A DNA stretch of 45,545 bases from an uncultured Porphyromonadaceae bacterium (GCA_900545915.1 URAV01000031.1:1-45545), one strand, 5' to 3'. Positions 27,002-36,020 are shown, counted from the first letter of the stretch. Translations and numbers: made by a program. The notes: generated from the sequence alone by a model not told the origin.

Positions 27002-27466
27002 ATGAATTTGAAATCTGTTGGGATAGTTGTAATATTATTGTTTTCGGTCATGGGAATATTTTTCTCATGTGATGATGATGATAAGAAAATTGTTTATAAT
27101 AATTTGCCGGTCGAAAGCCGACATTTTATAGAAAATTATTTCTCTGGGGTAGATGTGACTTCAGTTGAGAAAGAGGACGGAGAGCCTCATTATAAAGTAG
27201 AACTTGCAAATGGTTTTGTGTTGAGGTTTTACAGGAATGGCGGGTGGCAAGAGGTGGATGGCAATGGCGTTGAAATTCCGGGACCTGTCTTGTATGATCT
27301 GTTACCGGGAGCTATTTTGACGTATGTCGCTCAAGAATATCCGGATGCTTCGATTGTTGAAATCAGCCAGCATAGTTATGGCTATGAGGTAAGTCTTGAA
27401 ACCCAGCCGGAAGTGAAATTAAAATTTAATCGTGATGGAGGAATCATCACTGAAATTGTTGATTAA
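27002..27466 (+). CDS. PepSY-like (DUF2874-type) surface lipoprotein
   Basis: A 154-residue lipoprotein. A hydrophobic signal (about 5-21) leads to the lipobox FFSC with Cys near 24, followed at once by DDDDKK. An acidic run just after the Cys is the known signal that sends Bacteroidetes lipoproteins to the cell surface. The mature part holds two related beta-alpha-beta units (YKVELANGFVLRFYRNGGWQ and YEVSLETQPEVKLKFNRDGG) of the PepSY-like/BLIP-like type. Related proteins are often inhibitors or binding modules; here the partner is unknown. It stands alone and ends at a strong terminator. Confidence 0.75.
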   Translation: MNLKSVGIVVILLFSVMGIFFSCDDDDKKIVYNNLPVESRHFIENYFSGVDVTSVEKEDGEPHYKVELANGFVLRFYRNGGWQEVDGNGVEIPGPVLYDLLPGAILTYVAQEYPDASIVEISQHSYGYEVSLETQPEVKLKFNRDGGIITEIVD

Positions 27467-27472
27467 TTATTA

Positions 27473-27517
27473 AAAGCGGCAATATCGATCGAAATTTTCG
27501 GTCGATATTGCCGCTTT
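27473..27517. terminator. Bidirectional terminator between PepSY gene and folA
   Basis: A 19-bp stem AAAGCGGCAATATCGATCG/CGGTCGATATTGCCGCTTT (one G-U) with a 7-nt loop. T-rich sequence follows on the plus side and AA on the minus side. Confidence 0.85.
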
Positions 27518-27526
27518 ATTTTTATA

Positions 27527-28021
27527 TTATTTTTTTTCGTAGATTACGAAAGAATAGGAGTAAGGGTGTTTTTTATCTGCCGAATGGTCTTCCCGAAAAA
27601 CTTCTTTCCATTTATTGGGGTCGATGGCAGGGAAAAACGTATCGGCATTTTCGAATTTATGATGAATTTCCGTAATATACAATTTATCGGCTATTTCGAT
27701 GGTTTGCTTGTATATCATAGCTCCTCCGATAACGAAGACTTCATCTTGAGATTCGCATAAGTTAAGGGCATCTTCTATCGAAGAACAAGCAAAAGCGTTA
27801 TCATAAAATGATTCGGGTATAGAGGTAAGAACCAAATTCTTACGATTAGGTAATGCCCCGTCGGGTAGGGATTCGAATGTACGGCGTCCCATGATAACGG
27901 CATGATTTACGGTCAGATCTTTAAACCGTTTCAGATCGTTGGGCATATGACACAAAAGCTCTTTATTTTTGCCGATAGCCATATCTTCAGCTACTGCGGC
28001 GATTAAAGAAATTGTTGGCAT
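27527..28021 (-). CDS. folA: Dihydrofolate reductase
   Basis: Reduces dihydrofolate to tetrahydrofolate with NADPH, regenerating the cofactor oxidised by ThyA. The 164-residue protein has the conserved AVAEDMAIGKNKELLCHMPNDL start (with the substrate-binding acid in MPNDLKRFK), VIMGRRTFESLP, and the GGAMIYKQ loop. It lies 45 bp after thyA on the same strand, the usual thyA-folA pair. Confidence 0.96.
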   Translation of the reverse strand: MPTISLIAAVAEDMAIGKNKELLCHMPNDLKRFKDLTVNHAVIMGRRTFESLPDGALPNRKNLVLTSIPESFYDNAFACSSIEDALNLCESQDEVFVIGGAMIYKQTIEIADKLYITEIHHKFENADTFFPAIDPNKWKEVFREDHSADKKHPYSYSFVIYEKK

Positions 28022-28066
28022 AATATTATCTGTATTAGGTTATTATTAAATAGTTTTTACCGGTAT

Positions 28067-28861
28067 TTATACAGCAACCTCACCTTTTATGTGAGGGTGC
28101 GGATCATATCCGGTAAGTATAAAATCTTCATATTTGAATCCGAATATATCTTTTACATTCGAATTTATTTTCATTTGCGGTAATGGGCGAGGCGTCCGAG
28201 TTAATTGTAATTTTACCTGTTCGATATGATTACTATAAATATGAGCGTCTCCCAATGTGTGAACAAAATCTCCGGCTTTTAGTCCGGTGACTTGTGCCAT
28301 CATTTGTAATAACAAAGCGTATGATGCAATGTTGAACGGAACTCCTAAAAAGATGTCGGCACTACGCTGGTAGAGTTGTAAACTCAAGCGTCCGTTTGCT
28401 ACATAAAACTGAAAAAATGCATGGCAGGGAGGGAGATTCATCTGGGGAAGGTCGGCGACATTCCATGCACTTACGATTATTCTGCGAGAATCGGGATTGT
28501 GTTTGATCGTTTCTACAGCTTCGGTTATTTGATCTATATGACCGCCATTATAATCAGGCCATGATCGCCACTGATAACCGTATATATGTCCCAAATCTCC
28601 GTTTTCGTCGGCCCATTCATTCCATATTCTTACTCCATTATCTTGAAGATATTTGACATTTGTATCGCCTTTAAGAAACCATAGAAGTTCGTATATAATC
28701 GATTTCAAATGCAGCTTTTTTGTTGTCAATAGCGGAAAACCATCTTCCATATTGAATCGCATTTGGTGTCCGAATACACTGATCGTACCTGTCCCGGTAC
28801 GGTCTTCCTTATGGATTCCTTCCTGCAATACACGTTGTAAAAGGTCTAAATATTGCTTCAT
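28067..28861 (-). CDS. thyA: Thymidylate synthase
   Basis: Methylates dUMP to dTMP using methylene-tetrahydrofolate. At 264 residues it equals the E. coli enzyme. The catalytic Cys lies in LPPCHAFFQF, the dUMP-binding segments include YQRSADIFLGVPFNIASYA, and the C-terminus ends HIKGEVAV, close to the usual ending. First gene of thyA-folA. A -7-like site 22 bp upstream gives a very short leader. Confidence 0.97.
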   Translation of the reverse strand: MKQYLDLLQRVLQEGIHKEDRTGTGTISVFGHQMRFNMEDGFPLLTTKKLHLKSIIYELLWFLKGDTNVKYLQDNGVRIWNEWADENGDLGHIYGYQWRSWPDYNGGHIDQITEAVETIKHNPDSRRIIVSAWNVADLPQMNLPPCHAFFQFYVANGRLSLQLYQRSADIFLGVPFNIASYALLLQMMAQVTGLKAGDFVHTLGDAHIYSNHIEQVKLQLTRTPRPLPQMKINSNVKDIFGFKYEDFILTGYDPHPHIKGEVAV

Positions 28862-28882
28862 GTTCGGTAGTTAATAAGAACA

Positions 28883-28890
28883 CAAAAATA
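28883..28890 (-). promoter_or_regulatory. Possible -7 element for thyA-folA
   Basis: TATTTTTG on the minus strand fits TAnnTTTG, with no TTG at -33. The implied leader is about 15 nt. Confidence 0.4.
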
Positions 28891-29113
28891 GTAATTCTAT
28901 GTCAATTATTATATAGAAAAGAAATATATTTGGGAGGGTTAACATTTAATTTGTAGTGTCGGTTTGTTTTTATGGGCAGGTTTGGATGGCCTTTATCGAC
29001 ATGACTATCTTTTCCTGTTGGATCGTTATCGAATTTTCATCGATCCGATTTCAATAGCCTTTTTATAGTTTTTTGGTTGCGAATGTTAAATAATGTTGGC
29101 TTGTTCGTATTTA

Positions 29114-29144
29114 ATGGTACTATGTATTACATGGTACTTTATGT
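29114..29144 (+). promoter_or_regulatory. Direct repeat, possible operator of the export operon
   Basis: ATGGTACTATGT (29114-29125) and ATGGTACTTTATGT (29131-29144) repeat with a period of 17 bases and end just before the -7 element at 29149, covering the -33 region. A site for a regulator is likely by position. The regulator is not encoded nearby. Confidence 0.35.
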
Positions 29145-29148
29145 TTTG

Positions 29149-29156
29149 TATCTTTG
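29149..29156 (+). promoter_or_regulatory. Possible -7 element of the export operon
   Basis: TATCTTTG fits TAnnTTTG. There is no TTG at -33, as often seen at regulated promoters. The implied leader is about 125 nt. Confidence 0.45.
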
Positions 29157-29179
29157 AGGAGTAGAATAAGAGGTAAATT

Positions 29180-29205
29180 TGAGCCTGTTAAAATTTTGTA
29201 CAGGT
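29180..29205. repeat. Dispersed TIR repeat remnant, copy J
   Basis: TGAGCCTGTTAAAATTTTGTACAGG matches the left end and a trace of the right end. It lies in the leader of the export operon. Confidence 0.45.
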
Positions 29206-29287
29206 ATTTTTTGACTGAAAATTATTATTTGCAACCTTTAGATCTGTAATACACGTCTAAGATTAAAATTATATAGAATATTTGACT

Positions 29288-29962
29288 ATGATACGCCTTG
29301 AGCAAATTCACAAAACTTACCATAATGGTTCTCCATTACATGTGCTAAAAGGTGTCGATTTGGAGATCGGCAAGGGGGAGTTGGTTTCGATAATGGGAGC
29401 ATCCGGATCTGGAAAGTCCACTCTGTTGAATATATTGGGCATTTTGGATGATTATGACTCGGGTAATTATTATTTGAATGATGTGCTTATTAAGAATTTA
29501 TCGGAGACTAAAGCTGCTGAGTATCGTAATCGGATGATCGGATTTGTTTTTCAGTCATTCAATCTGATATCTTTTAAAAATGCGATGGAGAATGTCGCTC
29601 TTCCTTTATATTATCAGAATGTATCACGTAAAAAAAGAAATATGCAGGCAATGGAGTATCTCGAAAAAATGGGACTTCGAGAACATGCTCTGCATTTGCC
29701 TTCTGAATTATCCGGAGGACAAAAACAGCGGATTGCTATAGCACGGGCGTTGATTGCTCGTCCGCAGATTATATTGGCTGATGAGCCGACCGGAGCATTG
29801 GACAGTAAGACGAGTCAGGAGGTTATGGATTTATTGAAAGAGGTAAATGAAGAAGGAATGACTTTGGTTGTCGTAACTCATGAGAGAGATATTGCCATTC
29901 AGACGAATAAGATCGTTCATATCAAAGACGGGATTATCGGTTCGGTCGAAGTTTTAAGATAG
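29288..29962 (+). CDS. ABC transporter ATP-binding protein (MacB/LolD type)
   Basis: The ATPase of a MacAB-like exporter. The ATG at 29288 gives 224 residues; a TTG six bases earlier is less likely. All motifs are present: Walker A GASGSGKST, Q-loop FQSFNL, signature LSGGQKQR, Walker B IILADEPTGALD and H-loop VVVTHE. Such ATPases use nucleotide binding to drive mechanotransmission through FtsX-type permeases rather than classic transport across the inner membrane. The next gene starts 7 bp downstream, so the five genes up to 34962 form one operon. Confidence 0.92.
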   Translation: MIRLEQIHKTYHNGSPLHVLKGVDLEIGKGELVSIMGASGSGKSTLLNILGILDDYDSGNYYLNDVLIKNLSETKAAEYRNRMIGFVFQSFNLISFKNAMENVALPLYYQNVSRKKRNMQAMEYLEKMGLREHALHLPSELSGGQKQRIAIARALIARPQIILADEPTGALDSKTSQEVMDLLKEVNEEGMTLVVVTHERDIAIQTNKIVHIKDGIIGSVEVLR

Positions 29963-29969
29963 GATAAGT

Positions 29970-31214
29970 ATGTGGAACATTATTCAGGAAATATGGGGTG
30001 CTTTGCGTAATAATAAATTACGAACATTTCTGACCGGCTTTTCTGTTGCATGGGGTATTTTTATGCTTATCCTACTATTGGGTGCAGGTAATGGGTTGAA
30101 GAACGGGGTACAGAGTAAATTCTCATGGCGTGCAAAAAATGCCGTAGCCTTATGGACGGGGCGGACGTATCTTCCGTATAAAGGTATGCCCAAAAACAGA
30201 CAAGTAAGTTTTCGCCCTGAGGATGTATCCGAATTTCGTAAACTTCATCCGGAGGTTACCCGTTTCACCGCTGTTCTCGATCGCTGGGGAGATACTTTGT
30301 CGGTAGGAAAAGAATCTATGTTTAATTTGATAAAAGCTGTTTCTCCCGAATATCCGTCTATTCGTAATATAGAAATTGTAGCGGGAGGAGGGCGTTTCAT
30401 TAATGAAGCTGATATGAAAATGGCTCGTAAAGTAGCTGTAATTCACGAGCGTACGGCCGAGACGTTATTTAAATCCAAGCCGGCTATAGGACAGCTTATC
30501 AGAGCCGGAGATGTGGTTTATAAGGTTGTCGGTATCTATACAGAAGAACTTATGCAGAGTTCGCCAGATGTATTTATTCCGTTATCGACTGCCGGAAAAA
30601 TTTATTTTCCTGACGAAAAATATAAGAGCTTGGAAATGTTGGTCGAGGGTGTAAACTCATTAGAGGAAAATGCTGCTTTTGAACGAGGGATGCGGGAAAC
30701 GTTGGGACAGATCGGGGATTTTTCTCCGGACGATAGGAATGCGTTGTACGTCAGAAATACGATATCCGATTATTTGCAGACACAAGGAATATTTAACGGG
30801 ATACAAATTTTTATTTGGATTATCGGTATCGGGACTCTTATCGCCGGCATTGTAGGAGTTAGTAATATTATGTTGATCTCAGTAAAAGAGCGGACTCGGG
30901 AATTAGGCATCCGAAAAGCATTAGGGGCTACTCCTGCTTCTATTTTGAGGCTGGTCGTAATTGAATCGGTTTGTGTAACGCTTTTTTTCGGTTATTTGGG
31001 AATGATTGCCGGAATCGGTTTAACGGAAGGTGTAAATGCTTTGTTGGTGGGTGGAGAAATGGGTAAAGATATGATATTTCAGAATCCTACGGTAGATCTT
31101 TCGATAGCGGTTTCTGCAACATTGGTCCTTGTTGTGTCCGGAGTTCTTGCCGGATATTTCCCGGCTCGGAAAGCTGTGCGGGTAAAACCGATAGAGGCAT
31201 TACGAAGTGAATAA
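29970..31214 (+). CDS. MacB/FtsX-type ABC permease 1
   Basis: A 414-residue permease with the four-span plan of MacB: TM1 at about 20-40 (FSVAWGIFMLILLLGAGNGL), a large periplasmic MacB_PCD domain (about 45-270), then three C-terminal spans with the conserved GIVGVSNIMLISVKERTRELGIRKALGA coupling loop and LAGYFPARKAVRVKPIEALR at the end. It resembles the next gene throughout. With one ATPase gene and two permeases, the transporter is probably a permease heterodimer on an ATPase homodimer. Confidence 0.9.
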   Translation: MWNIIQEIWGALRNNKLRTFLTGFSVAWGIFMLILLLGAGNGLKNGVQSKFSWRAKNAVALWTGRTYLPYKGMPKNRQVSFRPEDVSEFRKLHPEVTRFTAVLDRWGDTLSVGKESMFNLIKAVSPEYPSIRNIEIVAGGGRFINEADMKMARKVAVIHERTAETLFKSKPAIGQLIRAGDVVYKVVGIYTEELMQSSPDVFIPLSTAGKIYFPDEKYKSLEMLVEGVNSLEENAAFERGMRETLGQIGDFSPDDRNALYVRNTISDYLQTQGIFNGIQIFIWIIGIGTLIAGIVGVSNIMLISVKERTRELGIRKALGATPASILRLVVIESVCVTLFFGYLGMIAGIGLTEGVNALLVGGEMGKDMIFQNPTVDLSIAVSATLVLVVSGVLAGYFPARKAVRVKPIEALRSE

Positions 31215-31229
31215 TTAAGTTTTGAAGTT

Positions 31230-32486
31230 ATGTTTGATAAGGACAAGTGGCAGGAAATATGGCTTACGATCATGCGGAATAAGATGCGTAGTCTTTTGAC
31301 TGCATTTGGAGTGTTTTGGGGAATATTTATGTTGGTACTCATGTCAGGATCGGGAAATGGACTTGAGGAGGGTATAATTTCCGGAGTGAAAGATTTTCCG
31401 AAAAATTCCTGTTATTTTTTTTCTGAGAGGACCTCTGAACCTTATGCCGGTTTTGCAAAAGGGCGTAATTGGTCTATACATACATCGGATATGGAGATAT
31501 TGAAGGAGCGTTTTCCCGAAATAGAACGAATATCTGCTATTATGTTTGAATGGAATGAAAAAAACACATTACGGAATAATAAATATGGAGCTTACATGGT
31601 AAAAGGGCTTTCTCCCGATTATCTTTTTATAGAACCCCAACGGATGCTTTATGGGCGTTATATAAATGAGGTGGATATTCGGGAGAGACGGAAAGTCTGC
31701 GTAATAGGGGAACAGGTGTATCAAGAGATGTTTATGCCGGAAGAGAATCCTTTAGGAAAGTTGTTACAAATTAATGGAGTGGCTTATCGGGTGGTAGGCG
31801 TGAATATTCCGGTAACGAAAATACAGATAGGAGGTCGTTCCGAAGCATCTATTATTTTGCCGTTTAGTACTATGCAGCAGAGTTATAATAGAGGGGATAA
31901 GATGGATTGTATAGCGTTGTCTGTCAATGAGAAGTTTTCGGTTTCTGTTTTGGAGGAGGAAATGAAAAAAGCCATTAAAAAACATAATCGAATTTCTCCT
32001 GACGATTTGCAGGCCGTCGGCAGTATAAATGTTGAGAAAGAATTTAAAATGTTTTCTTCTTTGTTTGGGGGGATAAATATTTTGATTTGGATTGTAGGAA
32101 TAGGAACATTATTGGCAGGGGCGGTAGGTGTAAGTAATATTATGTTAGTGACCGTAAGGGAACGGACTAAAGAGATCGGTATCCGTCGGGCATTGGGAGC
32201 TTATCCCCGTTCTATATTGATGCAAATTATGTCCGAAAGTCTCATTTTGACATTACTTGCCGGTTTCGCCGGTCTGTTTATAGGAGTGGGACTTTTATAT
32301 GTGATAGATATACTTATGCAAAATATGTCGCACGGGGAACAGATGTTTTTCGCTTCTCCTCAGATTTCTTTTGCAACAGCAGTTTCAGCATCGTTTGTTT
32401 TGATTGTTACCGGTTTGCTGGCGGGATGTCTGCCTGCATGGAGGGCTTTACAAATAAAAGCGATAGATGCGATACGAGAAGAATAA
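31230..32486 (+). CDS. MacB/FtsX-type ABC permease 2
   Basis: A 418-residue paralog of permease 1, 15 bp downstream. It has the same layout: TM1 FGVFWGIFMLVLMSGSGNGL, a periplasmic domain, and the C-terminal FtsX block GAVGVSNIMLVTVRERTKEIGIRRALGAYP, ending AWRALQIKAIDAIREE. The periplasmic domains differ much more than the membrane segments, which suggests each contacts a different face of the adaptor or cargo. That last point is inference. Confidence 0.9.
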   Translation: MFDKDKWQEIWLTIMRNKMRSLLTAFGVFWGIFMLVLMSGSGNGLEEGIISGVKDFPKNSCYFFSERTSEPYAGFAKGRNWSIHTSDMEILKERFPEIERISAIMFEWNEKNTLRNNKYGAYMVKGLSPDYLFIEPQRMLYGRYINEVDIRERRKVCVIGEQVYQEMFMPEENPLGKLLQINGVAYRVVGVNIPVTKIQIGGRSEASIILPFSTMQQSYNRGDKMDCIALSVNEKFSVSVLEEEMKKAIKKHNRISPDDLQAVGSINVEKEFKMFSSLFGGINILIWIVGIGTLLAGAVGVSNIMLVTVRERTKEIGIRRALGAYPRSILMQIMSESLILTLLAGFAGLFIGVGLLYVIDILMQNMSHGEQMFFASPQISFATAVSASFVLIVTGLLAGCLPAWRALQIKAIDAIREE

Positions 32487-32510
32487 ATAGGAAAAATAAT
32501 AATAGAGATT

Positions 32511-33614
32511 ATGAAAAAATATGTAAAGTTTTTTTTGTTGCTGGTATTTGCGATAATGCTTGTCGGTACGTTTGTATTTTTATGGAGAAAGTCTCGCCCA
32601 GAGATAGTCATATATGAAATAATTGCTCCTCAAAAAGGGACGATAGAGAAAAAAACAATAGCTACCGGAAAAGTAGAGCCGCGTGATGAAGTTTTGATAA
32701 AACCCCAAATTTCGGGTATTGTGTCTGCGGTTTATAAAGAAGCAGGGCAGATGGTGAAAGCCGGAGATGTGATTGCTTTGGTAAAGGTGATTCCGGAGAT
32801 GGGAACGTTGAATGCTGCAGAGTCTCGGGTTAATGTCGCTCGGATCAATTTCGGTCAGACTCAGCGGGATTTTGACCGAGCTCAAAATTTGTTCCGTTCC
32901 GGTGTGATTTCAAAGGAAGAATTTGAAAAATGTCAATTGGAAAATAACCGGGCGAAGGAGGAGTTGCAGAATGCTCAAGATAATCTGGAGATTGTAAGGG
33001 ATGGAATCTCCAAACGTTCGGCACAGTACAGTAATACTCAGATTCGTTCCACTATCGATGGTATGATTCTTGATGTTCCGGTAAAAGTCGGTAATTCCGT
33101 AATACAATCAAATAATTTTAATGACGGTACTACGATAGCTTCTATTGCAAATATGAATGACATGATTTTCAAAGGTAAAATAGATGAAACAGAAGTCGGT
33201 CAACTTCATGAAGGTATGCCGATCAAACTTACGGTCGGTGCTCTCAGAGATGCTTGTTTTGATGCGGTTCTGGAATATATATCGCCGAAAAGTACAGAGG
33301 AGAACGGAACGGTTCTGTTCGAAATTAAAGCAGCTGCTTCGATTCCTGACACCGTATTTGTTCGTGCCGGATATAGTGCGAATGCTGAAATTATTTTGGA
33401 TCGGAGAGAAAATGTGCTTACTATACCGGAAAGTGCGGTGGAATTTCATGGGGATTCAACTTTTGTGCAACTGGTACAGGATAGTGTGAGTCGTCCTCAG
33501 ATATTTTTGCAAAGGCCGGTAAAAACAGGGTTATCTGATGGAATATCGATAGAGATAATTTCAGGAGTGAAAGAGGGGGAATTTATTCGTGGAAATAGAA
33601 TTATAAAGAAATGA
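32511..33614 (+). CDS. Periplasmic adaptor (HlyD/MacA family)
   Basis: A 367-residue membrane fusion protein joining the ABC pump to the TolC channel. It has an N-terminal membrane anchor (about 5-25), then a lipoyl-like half IATGKVEPRDEVLIKPQISG with VVKAGDVIALV-type ending (here MVKAGDVIALV), an alpha-helical hairpin (about 100-170), the second lipoyl half QIRSTIDGMILDVPVKVGNSV, and beta-barrel and membrane-proximal domains. The short hairpin resembles MacA more than HlyD. No lipobox is present. It sits 24 bp after permease 2 and one base before the TolC gene. Confidence 0.9.
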   Translation: MKKYVKFFLLLVFAIMLVGTFVFLWRKSRPEIVIYEIIAPQKGTIEKKTIATGKVEPRDEVLIKPQISGIVSAVYKEAGQMVKAGDVIALVKVIPEMGTLNAAESRVNVARINFGQTQRDFDRAQNLFRSGVISKEEFEKCQLENNRAKEELQNAQDNLEIVRDGISKRSAQYSNTQIRSTIDGMILDVPVKVGNSVIQSNNFNDGTTIASIANMNDMIFKGKIDETEVGQLHEGMPIKLTVGALRDACFDAVLEYISPKSTEENGTVLFEIKAAASIPDTVFVRAGYSANAEIILDRRENVLTIPESAVEFHGDSTFVQLVQDSVSRPQIFLQRPVKTGLSDGISIEIISGVKEGEFIRGNRIIKK

Positions 33615-33615
33615 A

Positions 33616-34962
33616 ATGATGAATATTCGTAAAATAATCGGAATAAGCTTTGGTATGGTATCGTGTTGTTTTTCGCTTGTCGCACAAGAAAAATGGTCGC
33701 TGTCGCAATGTATCGATTATGCCGTACAAAATAATATTCAGGTAAAACAGAAACAGCTGGAAAAAGAAAATAGTGAAATACGGTTGAACACAGCTCGTAT
33801 GAGCCGTTTACCTGATTTGACCGGAAGTGCCGGACAAGATTTTTACTTCGGACGGAGTCCTTCACGTACAGGAGTTTATGAAGATCAATCTCAATCTTCA
33901 ACGTCATTTCGTATATCATCGTCAGTCCCTGTGTTTACGGGATTTAAGATTCAGAGTGAGATCGGTTCTGCTCGGTTCGATTTGAAAGCCGCCGTAGAGG
34001 AGCTGAACAAAGCAAAAGAGGATATTGCCTTGAATGTAACATCTTATTATTTACAGGTCCTTTTTAATAAAGAGATATTGTGTATAGCACAAAAACAGTT
34101 AGAAATTAGTCGTTTGCAATTGAAAAAAACAGAAAAGATGGTGGAGCAAGGTAAAAGTTCTGAGGCATCTTTGTATGAAAGTCGGGCTTTGGTTGCTGAA
34201 GATGAAATGAATGTGACCCAATCGGAAAATAATCTGCTTTTATCTTTAGTTGATCTTTCTCAACTACTGAATTTAGAAAAGGCGGAAGGTTTTGATATTG
34301 AAGAGCCTGATATGAAGGCGGTTACTTTGCAACAGACGGCAACTTTGGTATCTCCATCGGATGCGTTCAGATTTTCTGTGGAAAATCGTCCCGGCATAAA
34401 ATCGGCTTTATATTCTTTAGAAAGCAGTCGGTATAATTTGAAACAGGCTCGTTCGGGATATTATCCTACACTTTCTTTCGGAGCGTCTTACGGGACGAGC
34501 TATTATCATGCTTATAAGGGGGGAGATGAAAATAACTGGACTTTTGCCGAACAGATGCGTAATAATGGGAGCGAAACACTCGGTTTTACATTATCTGTCC
34601 CGCTTTTTAATCGTTTGGTAACCCGCAATCAGGTAAAGCAAGCCCGATTGCAAATCCGTTTGCAAGAACTGGCTCTGGATAATGCCCGTCAACAGCTTTA
34701 TAAAGAGATTGAGCAAGCTTATTATGCTGCAGTAGCTGCACATAAAAAGTTCGTTTCTTCTCAAAAATCAGTGGACGCAGCCCGTATCTCATTCGAGTAT
34801 GAACAGAAAAAATATGATGCCGGAAAATCAACGGTTTTTGAATATAGCGATGCAAAAAATAAATATGAGAAAAGCTTGTCCGAACAAGTTCAGGCGCGTT
34901 ATGATTTTTTGTTTCGTTCAAAAGTCTTAGACTTCTATAATGGGAAACCTTTGGTTTTCTAA
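33616..34962 (+). CDS. TolC-family outer-membrane efflux channel
   Basis: A 448-residue outer-membrane factor. The signal ends near LVAQ, and two OEP repeats follow: WSLSQCIDYAVQNNIQVKQK starts the first and AFRFSVENRPGIKSALYSLE the second. Each has the long amphipathic helices of the TolC tunnel. It is the last gene of the export operon, so the system encodes all parts from cytoplasm to cell surface. The start could be either of two adjacent ATGs (33616 or 33619). Cargo is unknown: macrolides, peptides or lipoproteins are all handled by relatives. Confidence 0.9.
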   Translation: MMNIRKIIGISFGMVSCCFSLVAQEKWSLSQCIDYAVQNNIQVKQKQLEKENSEIRLNTARMSRLPDLTGSAGQDFYFGRSPSRTGVYEDQSQSSTSFRISSSVPVFTGFKIQSEIGSARFDLKAAVEELNKAKEDIALNVTSYYLQVLFNKEILCIAQKQLEISRLQLKKTEKMVEQGKSSEASLYESRALVAEDEMNVTQSENNLLLSLVDLSQLLNLEKAEGFDIEEPDMKAVTLQQTATLVSPSDAFRFSVENRPGIKSALYSLESSRYNLKQARSGYYPTLSFGASYGTSYYHAYKGGDENNWTFAEQMRNNGSETLGFTLSVPLFNRLVTRNQVKQARLQIRLQELALDNARQQLYKEIEQAYYAAVAAHKKFVSSQKSVDAARISFEYEQKKYDAGKSTVFEYSDAKNKYEKSLSEQVQARYDFLFRSKVLDFYNGKPLVF

Positions 34963-34976
34963 TTGCTTTCTGTCTT

Positions 34977-35004
34977 CCGGATGTCGTACAATACGGGCAT
35001 TCGG
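34977..35004. terminator. Hairpin between the export operon and rsgA
   Basis: CCGGATG pairs with CATTCGG (one G-U) and an inner CGTA/TACG extends it. There is no T run, so this is a weak terminator candidate between convergent genes. Confidence 0.4.
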
Positions 35005-35041
35005 GGGCGATGGCGTATCGATGACTGTATGGTAATAAAAA

Positions 35042-35977
35042 TCAGTAACCTTCTCTATATTTTCCTTCAGTGCTATCATTTATAATGCTTAGATAGCTTG
35101 CATATCGGGATTCGCTGATTACATGTTGTTCTACAGCCGTCAGTACGGCACAACCCGGTTCATGGCGATGTGTGCAGTTGTTGAAACGGCAATTGCGGGA
35201 AATTTTAAATATTTCGGGGAAAAAATGAGCGACCTCCTCCGGTTCGAAGTCGATAGTACCGAACCCTTTTATTCCCGGAGTATCGATAATATATCCTCCT
35301 TCGGGTAATGGGAACATTTCAGAAAATGTTGTTGTGTGCATTCCTTTATGATGTGAAGTCGATACATTTCCTGTTTTCAGATTTAATCCCGGAAGAATAG
35401 TGTTGATCAGAGTAGATTTTCCAACACCCGAGTTACCGGATAGCAAGGTAATTTTTCCTTTTAGAAAAGACTTGATCTCCTCGATGCCTTTTCCCGTCAA
35501 TGCCGATACCTTAAAACAATCATATCCGATAGTGTCGTAAAGATGTATCAAAGCATTCATGTATTCTGTATCGTCCTCGTTGTAACTGTCTGTTTTATTG
35601 ATGACGATTTTTACCGGGATTCGGTATGCTTCGGCGGTAGCAAGAAAACGATCTATAAAGATCGTATGGGTAGAAGGATTACTGACCGTGATAATTAATA
35701 AAGCTTGGTCAATATTGGCCGCCAGAATGTGAGACTCTTTAGAAAGGTTTGACGATTTTCGTATAATATAATTTTCTCGTGGCTCTATTTTCGAAATGAA
35801 AGCCGTCCCTTCTTTATTATTTTCTATTTCTACCCGGTCTCCGACCGCAATGGGATTGGTACTGCGGATTCCCTTTAAACGGAAATTACCTTTTATTTTG
35901 CATTTGATCTCTTTACCGTCATCCGTTTTTACGATATACCAACTACCGGTATTTTTTATTACGAGTCCGTGTTCCAT
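35042..35977 (-). CDS. rsgA: Ribosome small-subunit-dependent GTPase A
   Basis: Circularly permuted GTPase that checks late 30S maturation. From MEHGLVIKN it is 311 residues. The frame is open to 36073, but the extra 32 codons run through a terminator-like hairpin, and known RsgA proteins begin close to the OB-fold, so I use 35977. After the OB-fold (1-70) come the motifs in permuted order: G4 NKTD (about 127), G1 GNSGVGKST, then G3 DTPG. The C-terminal zinc finger is CRFNNCTHRHEPGC. It follows frr on the same strand. Confidence 0.95.
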   Translation of the reverse strand: MEHGLVIKNTGSWYIVKTDDGKEIKCKIKGNFRLKGIRSTNPIAVGDRVEIENNKEGTAFISKIEPRENYIIRKSSNLSKESHILAANIDQALLIITVSNPSTHTIFIDRFLATAEAYRIPVKIVINKTDSYNEDDTEYMNALIHLYDTIGYDCFKVSALTGKGIEEIKSFLKGKITLLSGNSGVGKSTLINTILPGLNLKTGNVSTSHHKGMHTTTFSEMFPLPEGGYIIDTPGIKGFGTIDFEPEEVAHFFPEIFKISRNCRFNNCTHRHEPGCAVLTAVEQHVISESRYASYLSIINDSTEGKYREGY

Positions 35978-35996
35978 ATTATTTGATAAGACTATG

Positions 35997-36016
35997 TGTC
36001 CGGGAAATCCGGGACA
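35997..36016 (-). promoter_or_regulatory. Small hairpin before the rsgA start
   Basis: TGTCC/GGACA with an inner GG/CC pair and a 4-nt loop, about 20 bases before the ATG. Role unknown; it may affect translation. Confidence 0.3.
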
Positions 36017-36020
36017 TTTT

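Larger units (their letters stand above)
28891..29287. other. Gap between divergent thyA and the ABC export operon
   Basis: About 400 bases without a gene. It holds a second -7-like TATATTTG near 28925 (+), a small hairpin GGATCG/CGATCC near 29020-29045, a pair of ATGGTACT repeats, the -7 site of the export operon at 29149 and repeat remnant J. The length suggests that export-operon control sequences sit here. Confidence 0.4.
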
